In this document: in pieces, positions 1 to 7,212 of the stretch
Numbering within the stretch: the first letter of the stretch is position 1
Layout: the number at the start of each line of letters is the position of its first letter
From: Actinomycetes bacterium
Lineage (GTDB): Bacteria; Actinomycetota; Acidimicrobiia; Acidimicrobiales; Acidimicrobiaceae
Direction of reading: 5' to 3'
NCBI GenBank assembly: GCA_021819725.1
Contig: JAKAQR010000004.1
Location: forward strand, 80,598-144,597
DNA length: 64,000 nt
The notes under the pieces: model-generated
The model's input: only the letters and a program-made list of their open reading frames with translations
Told to the model about the DNA's origin: nothing
The model's database searches: none
Made by a program: the position numbers and the translations under genes

Positions 1-482
1 TCAACAATGCCTTTGGTTCACAGGCAGGAAAGGGCTGGTGCAGCATTCATCATGCCGAGGAGTCGCTCCCAGAGATTGCGCGCCACTACAAGGCGGCAGG
101 GATCGGCTGGGTGGCCATCGGCGACGAGAACTATGGTGAGGGTTCATCACGCGAACACGCCGCGATGGAGCCCCGTTTCCTTGGCGCAAAAGCCATCATC
201 GCGCGATCGTTCGCTCGCATCGCTGAGACGAATCTCAAAAAACAGGGGTTACTCCCGCTCGTCTTCGCTGATAGCGGCACCTACGACCTCATCGAGAGGG
301 ATGACACGATTGACATCCTCGACCTTGCGTCCCTCGCCCCGAATCGTCCTGTTGAGGGGCGAATCCATCACGCCAACGGCGAAACGACTGACTTTACGAT
401 GACCCATACCCTCTCTCCAACCCACATCGAATGGTTCCGAGCAGGGAGCGCCCTCAATATCATTCGCGATCGGGCCCGCTAA
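1..482 (+). CDS. acn: Aconitate hydratase, C-terminal part (5' truncated by the window edge)
   Basis: This is the last ~160 residues of an aconitase, reading in the frame that begins at base 3. Aconitase interconverts citrate and isocitrate in the TCA cycle in the cytoplasm. The visible part is the C-terminal swivel domain. It carries the family hallmark GDENYGEGSSREHAA, which supplies substrate-binding Ser and Arg residues, followed by EPRFLGAKAIIARSFARI and ETNLKKQGLLPL, both typical of the mitochondrial/AcnA-like class. The Fe-S cysteines lie upstream, outside the window. The gene ends convergently with gatD, with a hairpin between them. The family assignment is firm; the exact subfamily cannot be settled from a fragment. 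Confidence 0.93.
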   Translation, partial: NNAFGSQAGKGWCSIHHAEESLPEIARHYKAAGIGWVAIGDENYGEGSSREHAAMEPRFLGAKAIIARSFARIAETNLKKQGLLPLVFADSGTYDLIERDDTIDILDLASLAPNRPVEGRIHHANGETTDFTMTHTLSPTHIEWFRAGSALNIIRDRAR

Positions 483-504
483 GGGCATCAACAAAGCGCC
501 CACT

Positions 505-536
505 ACGACCCCATGGCCACTCGGACGTGGGGTCGT
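505..536. terminator. Candidate bidirectional terminator between acn and gatD
   Basis: A perfect 9-bp inverted repeat (ACGACCCCA at 505-513, TGGGGTCGT at 528-536) with a 14-nt loop sits in the 113-bp gap between two convergent genes. There is no clear T-run, so the position is better evidence than the sequence. Confidence 0.45.
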
Positions 537-595
537 CGCTCTCGTTTGATCAACAGGTGCGCTCAGATCAGCAAATCGGCACGTCTGCGAGAAGC

Positions 596-1318
596 TTACG
601 CCCCGTGCTGACGGCTCCACAGCGCACCTTCGCTGGCATGGACTCGCTCCTCGTGCAGTGCCCAATGGTGATGCGAGAGTTCGTGGGCCTCTACTCCAAT
701 CCGCGCGAGCAGCCACTGTGCGAGCCCTGGGTTGCGGGCAAGGATTGGACCATGCAGGTAACTCCCAATGATGGACCCATGGACGATACCGTCATAGCCA
801 TCACCACCGTTGCCCACCCCTCGATAGACCCTACCTAGGGGCTGAGCATCACTATCGAGGATCGTTTGGCCACCATGATTCTCAAACCCGGTCATCAATG
901 ACTGGCCGATCGGCACAAAGGGAGTGAGGAGCACTTCACCAACCATACGTGCTGATCCTCGAACGCTCTCGACCGGCAAGAGACCAAGACCTGGCAGAGT
1001 CGTTCCCTCTGCCACAAAACTGCGGCCGAGCAACTGGTAACCAGCACAGATCGCCAGGATCGGACGATCGCGTTCGACAACTCGGTGTAACGGTGACCCT
1101 TCAGCGAGACGCCGTGCAGCGAGTGCCTGCGGGCCGTCCTCGCCACCGCCTAACAAGTAGAGGTCACCGTCGGCGGGAACGGGATCATTGATGCCAACCG
1201 CGATCAGTTCATAGCTCCTGCCAGCGAGGTGAAGAAGATGCGCAAGAATCCGGGCATTGCCGTGATCACCATAGGTGCCGAGTACATCCGGAAACAGCGA
1301 GACAATCTTCAGCGTCAT
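596..1318 (-). CDS. gatD: Lipid II isoglutaminyl synthase, glutaminase subunit GatD
   Basis: GatD is the class I glutamine amidotransferase that supplies ammonia to MurT for amidation of D-glutamate in lipid II, on the inner face of the membrane. The 240-residue protein has the CobB/CobQ-type triad layout. The nucleophile is Cys91 in ILAICAGYQLLG and the catalytic His is His189 in GSYLHGP, at positions very close to those of the characterised Staphylococcus aureus protein (from memory). Its ATG overlaps the stop of murT by 4 bp (1315-1318), so the two subunits are translationally coupled. Amidated peptidoglycan fits the L,D-transpeptidase encoded further along. Confidence is high. Confidence 0.95.
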   Translation of the reverse strand: MTLKIVSLFPDVLGTYGDHGNARILAHLLHLAGRSYELIAVGINDPVPADGDLYLLGGGEDGPQALAARRLAEGSPLHRVVERDRPILAICAGYQLLGRSFVAEGTTLPGLGLLPVESVRGSARMVGEVLLTPFVPIGQSLMTGFENHGGQTILDSDAQPLGRVYRGVGNGGDGYDGIVHGSIIGSYLHGPILARNPGLAQWLLARIGVEAHELSHHHWALHEERVHASEGALWSRQHGA

Positions 1319-2619
1319 GATGCAGCCTCGCCGGTCAACGCAACAACGGCCCCGAGCTCTGTCCTAGAGGCGATGAGCGACTGAAAAGCGGTGTAGTTCC
1401 CTAGGTAGACGATGCGTGAATGGCCATTGATGGCAGCTCGTTGGGCGGCCAAACGAATGGCTAGTGTCTGTGCTGGTTCAACTGTTACCACCTCAAATCC
1501 AGCCACCTCGAGGCGCAGAGCCAGATCAGTCGCGCGTTCACCCGTCACGATGACCGGGGTTCGCACGAGCCGCTCGAATTCTACGTCGAAGATCCATGAG
1601 GTGTCACGTCCATCAGCGATTCGCGCATTTAGTCCTAGCACGAGCTCACTCGCCTCAGTGTCGATCATCGACAAATTCGCATGCCATCCTGCAGGATTTT
1701 TGGCGAGATAGGTCACCAACGCTGGCGTACCCTCGCAACCCGTCAGCCACCACGTGGCAAAGCGCCCCTCAACCCCCGAAGAGCGTTGAAGCCGAGCGGC
1801 CACCATCTCTACAGGCTCGTGCTGAACCAGAGCCACCCCAACACAAGCCATGAGCGCGTTGAGGAGGTTAAAATTTCCCGGCAGACCCGGGTGGATGTGT
1901 CCAAGAACGACTCCATCATGCCAGAGCCGACCCGCCTCATCGACCTCATAGGCCGCCACCGGCTCCGAGAGCCCGCAGGAGGCACAACTCCACGTCTCGG
2001 CGTGGACAAGCTCGCCGGTGCACCTCGGACAAGCCTGCGCATCACCCTGCCACTCGACCGGTCCCCGCACCCACACACACTCGCGAAACTGCGTCGCGTT
2101 GGCGACGATCAGCGGATCAGAGGCGTTAGCGACCAACGTAGCCACCGAGGAGGACGCCTCCCCGACACGGGTTGCCAAGCGCCGCACCTCCAGGCTACGA
2201 TCGAGCTGGTCCCGGGACATATTTAACCACACCAGCACCGAGGGCTGAAGGCTATCCGCCACAGAAGGCACGTACGCCTCATCCACCTCGAAGACCGCAT
2301 ACGCGGCCGCTCTAGGACGTTGTGCCAACACACTAGCGATACCCCATGGGAGGTTGGAGCCACGATTCGAGACGACCGCCGGTCCGAGCAGCGACCGTGC
2401 AAAGGCGGTGGTGGTGGTCTTCCCGTTCGTGCCCGTCACCAGTATGGTTCGCGCCTGACTCAGGCTCATCTCTCGGGCGTGGTTGAGGAAATCGGGATCG
2501 ACCCGAAGAGCGATGCGCCCTGGCAACGTCTCTCCCCGAAAACGAGGTACGACCTTGAGGCCACGAGCGACCAGCCGTGCCGTCTGCCTCGCCAGTCGGG
2601 AGCGAAGGGGGAGGTCCAT
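1315..2619 (-). CDS. murT: Lipid II isoglutaminyl synthase, Mur-ligase subunit MurT
   Basis: MurT activates the alpha-carboxyl of D-isoglutamate in lipid II with ATP and, with GatD, converts it to D-isoglutamine. The 434 residues show a Mur-ligase P-loop (VTGTNGKTTT, 61-70). A four-Cys zinc ribbon (Cys197, 200, 212, 215: CPRC...CASC) is inserted in the central domain, as expected for MurT. A C-terminal DUF1727 domain contains the conserved KNPAG. The ATG at 2619 lacks a good Shine-Dalgarno, but TAGGAT lies 8 nt upstream, suggesting a leaderless transcript. murT and gatD form one operon. The gene is divergent from the LysR gene at 2840. Confidence 0.95.
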   Translation of the reverse strand: MDLPLRSRLARQTARLVARGLKVVPRFRGETLPGRIALRVDPDFLNHAREMSLSQARTILVTGTNGKTTTTAFARSLLGPAVVSNRGSNLPWGIASVLAQRPRAAAYAVFEVDEAYVPSVADSLQPSVLVWLNMSRDQLDRSLEVRRLATRVGEASSSVATLVANASDPLIVANATQFRECVWVRGPVEWQGDAQACPRCTGELVHAETWSCASCGLSEPVAAYEVDEAGRLWHDGVVLGHIHPGLPGNFNLLNALMACVGVALVQHEPVEMVAARLQRSSGVEGRFATWWLTGCEGTPALVTYLAKNPAGWHANLSMIDTEASELVLGLNARIADGRDTSWIFDVEFERLVRTPVIVTGERATDLALRLEVAGFEVVTVEPAQTLAIRLAAQRAAINGHSRIVYLGNYTAFQSLIASRTELGAVVALTGEAAS

Positions 2620-2627
2620 GAGCCAGT

Positions 2628-2633
2628 ATCCTA
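2628..2633 (-). promoter_or_regulatory. Predicted -10 element of a leaderless murT-gatD promoter
   Basis: TAGGAT (minus strand, 2633 to 2628) lies 8 nt from the murT ATG and no ribosome-binding site is visible. The exonuclease gene at 41567 has the same TAGGAT-N8-ATG arrangement. No convincing -35 was identified. Confidence 0.4.
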
Positions 2634-2683
2634 ACCGAAGACGATCCCTACGGGGTCTGTTGCTTACCTGTACCGAAAAAGTG

Positions 2684-2715
2684 AAAGGAGCCGACAGGGG
2701 GGTGTCGGCTCCTTT
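2684..2715. terminator. Perfect 13-bp hairpin in a divergent intergenic region
   Basis: AAAGGAGCCGACA (2684-2696) and its exact complement (2703-2715) enclose a loop of six G. The + strand arm ends in TTT, and the minus strand reads into CACTTTTTCGG, so it could terminate either way. It sits between the divergent murT and lysR genes, where no annotated transcript should end. An unannotated short RNA or read-through control is therefore possible. Confidence 0.5.
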
Positions 2716-2802
2716 ATAGGAGCAACGGGTTTGGGGGGGGAACCATTTCCGTTGCTGTATTACATACTACTCATCACTACCCCCAAGACCAAAGCTTTTT
2801 TA

Positions 2803-2829
2803 TGATAGCTCATATCACTTTTCACGATA
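2803..2829. promoter_or_regulatory. Candidate LysR-type operator
   Basis: An inverted repeat TGATA-N5-TATCA (2803-2817) is followed by a further GATA (2826-2829), giving overlapping dyads just upstream of the LysR start at 2840. LysR regulators usually bind interrupted dyads near their own promoters. The assignment is by position and symmetry only. Confidence 0.35.
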
Positions 2830-2839
2830 GGCTGGCCGC

Positions 2840-3781
2840 ATGGAGCTCCGCCAACTACGTTCGCTGCTCGCGGTCGAAGAGGCTGGGAGCTTTTCCGCTG
2901 CCGCCGAGGCGCTCGACACCGTTCAATCCAACATCTCCGGGCACATCTCTCGCCTCGAGCGCGAGCTCAACACACTCCTGATCGATCGACGGACGGGTAC
3001 GCTCACCGAGGAGGGGGAGATTGTAGCCCGCCGATCACGAAGGTTGCTCGAGGAACTCGAAGAGATCTACACCGACTTAGACGGGCTCAAGGCCGACATC
3101 ACCGGTCGCGTGCGTCTTGGCATCATCGCAACGACGGCAGGCTGGTTGTTGCCACTCCTCCTTGATCGACTCAGGGCCACCCATCCCCGGCTTGAGATCG
3201 AGATCGCTGAAGGAACCGCAGCCTCCCTCCAGCGACGACTCCACTCAGGCAACATCGATCTCGCTCTCCTGACCACACCGCTCACCATCGATGGTCTCAC
3301 CTTTGAATCACTCTTCACTGAGACCTATGTGCTCGTCGTAGGCGATGATCACCCGCTCGCCACCCGAAGCTCGATCTCGCTGTACGAAGCGGTACAGTAT
3401 CCACTGATTGTCCCCCCGAACCACGTCGCCTTTCGCGAGGAACTTGAGGCGATGGCCGCTACCCGCGGCCTCACCCTCCATCACACCGCCGAGATCGATG
3501 GTCTACATGTCGTCGCCATGCTCGCCCTCGCGGGATATGGCTCGGCCATCCTGCCCTCGAGTGCGATCCTTCACCTCACACAGGTAGTACCACGCGTTGC
3601 CATCCCGATCTCTGATCTCAACCCACGCCGCGTTGGCGTTGGTCGCTACCGCAATCGCATCCAATCGGCTGCCTCAAAGGCGGTGGTAGAGGCGCTCCTC
3701 CTCGTCCTTCGCGGGCCCGCTACGATCCTACCTGATGGCATCACCGCCGCTATAAGAAATCCCGATCGTACCCACGTCTGA
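2840..3781 (+). CDS. LysR family transcriptional regulator
   Basis: This is a 313-residue LysR-type regulator. An N-terminal winged helix-turn-helix (residues ~1-60, MELRQLRSLLAVEEAGSF, then AAAEALDTVQSNISGHISRLE) is followed by a periplasmic-binding-protein-like effector domain (~90-295). The ligand cannot be deduced. Two neighbours could be targets: the divergent murT-gatD operon, which LysR proteins often regulate by position, and the short-chain dehydrogenase 90 bp downstream. The dyad at 2803-2829 could be an autoregulatory site. Family assignment is firm, target unknown. Confidence 0.92.
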   Translation: MELRQLRSLLAVEEAGSFSAAAEALDTVQSNISGHISRLERELNTLLIDRRTGTLTEEGEIVARRSRRLLEELEEIYTDLDGLKADITGRVRLGIIATTAGWLLPLLLDRLRATHPRLEIEIAEGTAASLQRRLHSGNIDLALLTTPLTIDGLTFESLFTETYVLVVGDDHPLATRSSISLYEAVQYPLIVPPNHVAFREELEAMAATRGLTLHHTAEIDGLHVVAMLALAGYGSAILPSSAILHLTQVVPRVAIPISDLNPRRVGVGRYRNRIQSAASKAVVEALLLVLRGPATILPDGITAAIRNPDRTHV

Positions 3782-3871
3782 TATAAGTAGATCGAACGAG
3801 AAATCGAGTCGGCTGCCTTTTATTGTGCCCGCTTCGGTCGTAGAATGGAACAAGAACGACGAGGAGGAAAG

Positions 3872-4786
3872 ATGGCAAAGTTTTGCGACCAACGAGTGGT
3901 AATCGTCACAGGAGCGGGGCGAGGCATCGGACGGGCACACGCTCTTCTTTTTGCTCAGCACGGGGCGAAAGTCATCGTCAATGACCTCGGTGCGGAGGTG
4001 GATGGCTCTGGCTCTAGCACCGGCCCTGCCGGCGAAGTCGTCGACACCATCCGAGCTGCCGGCGGGGAAGCCGTCGCCAACGGAGATGATGTGGCTTCAT
4101 GGGAGGGTGCACAGCGGATCATCAACACGGCCATCGACACCTACGGGGCGCTTGATGTGGTAGTCAACAACGCTGGGATTCTCCGTGATCGGATGATCGT
4201 CAACATGACCGAGGACGAGTGGGACCTCGTCGTCGGTGTTCACCTCAAGGGTACCTTCAATATGGTCCACTGGGCGGCGAGCTACTGGCGCGAACTCTCC
4301 AAGGCGGGTACGCCACGCGATGCACGCATCATCAACACGACCTCCGCCTCAGGGATCTATGGAAATGTCGGTCAGGCCAACTATGGTGCAGCAAAAGCTG
4401 GCATCGCCTCGCTGACCAACATCGCCGCGATGGAGCTTGGCCGTTACGGTGTGACCGTCAACGCCGTAGCACCGGTCGCCCTGACGCGTATGACCGAAAA
4501 TCTTGGCATCGTCGCTGACGACGACATCAAAGCCAAGGAGCAGCTCGCCCCGGAGAACATCTCACCGCTCGTGGTGTGGCTTGGTTCTGAACGCTCACAA
4601 CCAATCACCGGTCGGGTCTTCGACGTCGCAGGCAATCATGTCGATGTCGCCGAAGGATGGCATGCCGGACCAGGCGTTGATGCCCAAGGGGTTCGCTTCA
4701 CCGTCGAGGAACTCGATCCGCTAATGATCGACCTCGTCGCGAAGGCACGCAAGAACGCGGATATGTCCGGCCACGAACCGGCCTGA
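3872..4786 (+). CDS. Short-chain dehydrogenase/reductase (SDR), MFE-2-like
   Basis: A cytoplasmic NAD(P)-dependent oxidoreductase of 304 residues with a Rossmann fold. The cofactor motif TGAGRGIG is at 13-20, NNAG at 99-102, and the catalytic Ser ~158-160, Tyr171 and Lys175 fall in the segment TSASGIYGNVGQANYGAAK. The N-terminal half resembles the dehydrogenase domain of peroxisomal multifunctional enzyme type 2 (RAHALLFAQHGAKVIVNDLG), which suggests a beta-hydroxyacyl-CoA or steroid-like substrate. This is inference. An in-frame ATG exists at 3845, but the start at 3872 is chosen because GAGGAGG lies directly before it. Confidence 0.88.
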   Translation: MAKFCDQRVVIVTGAGRGIGRAHALLFAQHGAKVIVNDLGAEVDGSGSSTGPAGEVVDTIRAAGGEAVANGDDVASWEGAQRIINTAIDTYGALDVVVNNAGILRDRMIVNMTEDEWDLVVGVHLKGTFNMVHWAASYWRELSKAGTPRDARIINTTSASGIYGNVGQANYGAAKAGIASLTNIAAMELGRYGVTVNAVAPVALTRMTENLGIVADDDIKAKEQLAPENISPLVVWLGSERSQPITGRVFDVAGNHVDVAEGWHAGPGVDAQGVRFTVEELDPLMIDLVAKARKNADMSGHEPA

Positions 4787-5036
4787 TCTGCCTGACGCCT
4801 GTCCCACCAGCACCCATGCGCAGGTAGGTGGGTGGGCTGTGTGGGAATAGTTAGGCAGGTACAGCTAGGCGGTGGGTACAGCTGTGTGAACTAGGCGACC
4901 ACAACTACTGAAAGCACAGGCATCCAGGCCGAGCCAGGTAGCCGCTGGGTGCATTGGCTAGGCCTAAGCAAAAACGAACCAACCGAGGAGGTCGATCTGA
5001 CTCGTGGCATGAGGACGGATCGCCGCAACAAGGAGA

Positions 5037-5068
5037 CCGCTCTTCGAGCGGCCTCTAGACTAGGTCTA
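5037..5068 (+). promoter_or_regulatory. Hairpin and dyad immediately upstream of phoU
   Basis: Two symmetric elements sit back to back before the ATG at 5071: a hairpin CCGCTC-TTC-GAGCGG (5037-5051) and the dyad TAGAC-TAG-GTCTA (5056-5068). The dyad contains TAGACT, a possible -10 at 9 nt from the start codon, and there is no ribosome-binding site. A leaderless promoter with an overlapping operator would explain it. The rest of the 284-bp gap (4787-5070) shows only a 9-bp direct repeat, GGTACAGCT-like. Confidence 0.3.
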
Positions 5069-5070
5069 CC

Positions 5071-5727
5071 ATGACTATCGCGCACCACTATCGTAATACA
5101 TCGATAGATCAGCGTGTCCTCGAGCTCTTTGCCCTCGTTGGCGATAGCTTTGTCGGCGCGAAGGAGGCACTGCTCCACAGTGACACCTCCATCACCACCC
5201 GGCTGGTCGATCGGGAACGTCGAATCGACGAGCTTTACAGCACCCTCCAAGGTGAGGTGAGCCAGCGCCTCATGGATGACGATCACCATCCAGGCGAGCT
5301 ACACTACCTCGTTGGCATCGTACGCATTATCCCCGAACTCGAGCGCAGTGGTGATCTCGCAGAGCACATCGCTCGTAAGGCATCCCTCGACCTCACCCGA
5401 GATCTCCGACCTCGTTGTCGCGGGATCATGGAACAGATGGCTGAACTCGGTGCCTCCATGTGGACGCAGGCATCATTAGCCTTCGACGTTCAGGATCCAA
5501 CCGTAGCCACCCATCTCGACCAGCTCGACGAGAACCTTGACGACCTCCATGTCTCCTTCATGACCGAGGTGGCTTCCTCCACTCCCCCGATCGCCATCGC
5601 GATGGAGCTCGCTCTCGTCGGGCGCTTTCTCGAACGTTTTGGAGATCATGCAGTCAATCTCGCACGGACTACCGCCAGCCTCATCACCCAGGTCGACCCC
5701 TACCCGAAGGCCAGTTCAGAGGACTAA
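5071..5727 (+). CDS. phoU: PhoU-family phosphate signalling protein
   Basis: A 218-residue, all-helical cytoplasmic protein made of two PhoU three-helix bundles. Acidic metal-binding stretches are visible (for example ERSGDLAEHIARK near residue 90 and ERFGDHAVNLART near 190, the classic E-x-x-x-D pattern of each repeat). PhoU proteins repress the Pho regulon through the PhoR kinase and limit phosphate uptake by the Pst transporter. No pst or phoR genes are nearby, so this copy is an orphan. Its TAA shares bases with the stop codon of the convergent ABC ATPase gene (5724-5727), leaving no room for a terminator between them. Confidence 0.88.
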   Translation: MTIAHHYRNTSIDQRVLELFALVGDSFVGAKEALLHSDTSITTRLVDRERRIDELYSTLQGEVSQRLMDDDHHPGELHYLVGIVRIIPELERSGDLAEHIARKASLDLTRDLRPRCRGIMEQMAELGASMWTQASLAFDVQDPTVATHLDQLDENLDDLHVSFMTEVASSTPPIAIAMELALVGRFLERFGDHAVNLARTTASLITQVDPYPKASSED

Positions 5728-6380
5728 CGAGCGGCCTCAACACCGACGAGTTCACCGTCAGCAAGGCTCAAGCTTGTCGTCGCATACTCGGTAATCGTCT
5801 GGTCATGAGCAGCCACCAGCACGAGGTTGCCGGCCTTGGCATGACCTAGCAGGAGCTCCATCACCCGTTCCCGGTTGCCGGCATCAAGCTCAGAGGTGGG
5901 TTCGTCGGCGACTAAGATCCGGGGACCGACCGCCAGCGCCCGCGCTACCGCCACTCGCTGTTGCTGTCCGCCTGACAACTCGCGCACCAACCGGTTGGCA
6001 AGTCCATCGAGTCCAACCACCTCGAGGAACTCCTCTACTGGGCGCAGATCCCCTCCGCCTCTCCAAAGCTTTCGCCCCAGTTCAACGTTCTCTGCGACCG
6101 TCAACGCTGCCACCAGGCCAAATGCCTGCGGCACCAGTGCGCTGTCATGGAGATCGGCCTCCCGATGGTGTTGATCGGATTCGATCAGTTTCACATGCCC
6201 TTCATCAGGTCGCACCAACCCACAGATGGTGTGCAGCAGAGTCGTCTTGCCTGATCCCGACGGCCCGATCAACGCCACCAGCTCGCCAACGACGAGATCG
6301 AGCTTGCGAATCGCAAGGATCTGCGTCGCACCCCGCCGCACCACCAGATCCCTGATCTCGACCCCTGTGACCTCACGCAC
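5724..6380 (-). CDS. ABC transporter ATP-binding protein (second ATPase, LolD/MacB type)
   Basis: The last gene of the export block is an ABC ATPase of ~218 residues. It has Walker A (GPSGSGKTT), signature (LSGGQQQR), Walker B (ILVADEPTSELD) and the H-loop (LVAAHDQ). ATPases of this class pair with FtsX/MacB-type permeases and move lipids, peptides or drugs, or act as mechanotransmission machines. I place the start at the GTG at 6380. GAGGAGG lies 6 nt before it, whereas the same motif abuts the ATG at 6386 too closely. The gene overlaps the upstream ATPase by 8 bp. It ends against phoU. Confidence 0.9.
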   Translation of the reverse strand: MREVTGVEIRDLVVRRGATQILAIRKLDLVVGELVALIGPSGSGKTTLLHTICGLVRPDEGHVKLIESDQHHREADLHDSALVPQAFGLVAALTVAENVELGRKLWRGGGDLRPVEEFLEVVGLDGLANRLVRELSGGQQQRVAVARALAVGPRILVADEPTSELDAGNRERVMELLLGHAKAGNLVLVAAHDQTITEYATTSLSLADGELVGVEAAR

Positions 6381-7212
6381 GAGCATCCTCCTCGACCAGT
6401 ACCAACTCCAGCCCTCCCTCGATCTGATTGACCTTGACGAGCGAGTCCGGAGGTAAGACGTGTCGGAGGTGCGGGGGTAGTTGGAGCGTGCCGTCCTGAC
6501 CAACCACCGCGAACTCCTCGCCAAAGCGGCCCTCGGCGCCCACCCTGCCATCGCGAATGGTGATGGTACGTGGCATGGCCTGGGCGATATGGGGATCGTG
6601 GGTGACGATCACCACCGTCGTGTGGTACTCGGCATTGATGCGCATAAGTAGATCAACCACCAGATCACGGCTCGCATGATCGAGCTGACTCGTCGGCTCA
6701 TCGACCAACAACACACTTGGGTCGTGGACCATACCGACCGCCAAGGCACACATCTGTTGCTGACCGCCCGACAACGAACGCACCACACGCTGGGCCATCG
6801 GAGCGAGGCCCAGCGTCACCAAGAGCTCCTCTGCTCTTAGGCGAGACTCCTTCGTGTCTGCCGCAAAAACAAGATTTTCCCGAACGGTGCCGTAGCCAAG
6901 CAGATTGTTGGCCGCACCCTGGAGCACCAACGAGACCTCTCGTCCACGCAGACGAGCGAGCTCACGAGCTCGGTATTGACTGATATCCTTGTCTCCCAGG
7001 AAGATACGACCGGCGGATGGGTTGAAGAGGCCTGCGATGAGCCGAAGTAGCGTCGACTTCCCCATCCCAGAGGGACCGAGCAGCGCGACGACCTCGCCAG
7101 GAGCGATCTCGAGATCGACCCCCCGGAGGGCGACGACATCACCCTCTGGGATCGGGTAGAGATGGACGAGCCCCATCACCCTGATGCCCAACTGTTGTGC
7201 CGTTTTGGTCAT
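6373..7212 (-). CDS. ABC transporter ATP-binding protein (first ATPase)
   Basis: A 279-residue ABC ATPase with Walker A (GPSGMGKST), signature (LSGGQQQM), Walker B (VLLVDEPTSQLD) and H-loop (VIVTHD). About 55 extra residues at the C-terminus follow the ATPase core (a beta-rich segment with DGTLQLPPHLRHVLPP), longer than a minimal LolD. The ATG at 7212 overlaps the stop of the FtsX permease by 4 bp. Two different ATPases behind one large permease suggest a heterodimeric motor, which is inference. The substrate is unknown. Confidence 0.9.
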   Translation of the reverse strand: MTKTAQQLGIRVMGLVHLYPIPEGDVVALRGVDLEIAPGEVVALLGPSGMGKSTLLRLIAGLFNPSAGRIFLGDKDISQYRARELARLRGREVSLVLQGAANNLLGYGTVRENLVFAADTKESRLRAEELLVTLGLAPMAQRVVRSLSGGQQQMCALAVGMVHDPSVLLVDEPTSQLDHASRDLVVDLLMRINAEYHTTVVIVTHDPHIAQAMPRTITIRDGRVGAEGRFGEEFAVVGQDGTLQLPPHLRHVLPPDSLVKVNQIEGGLELVLVEEDARA

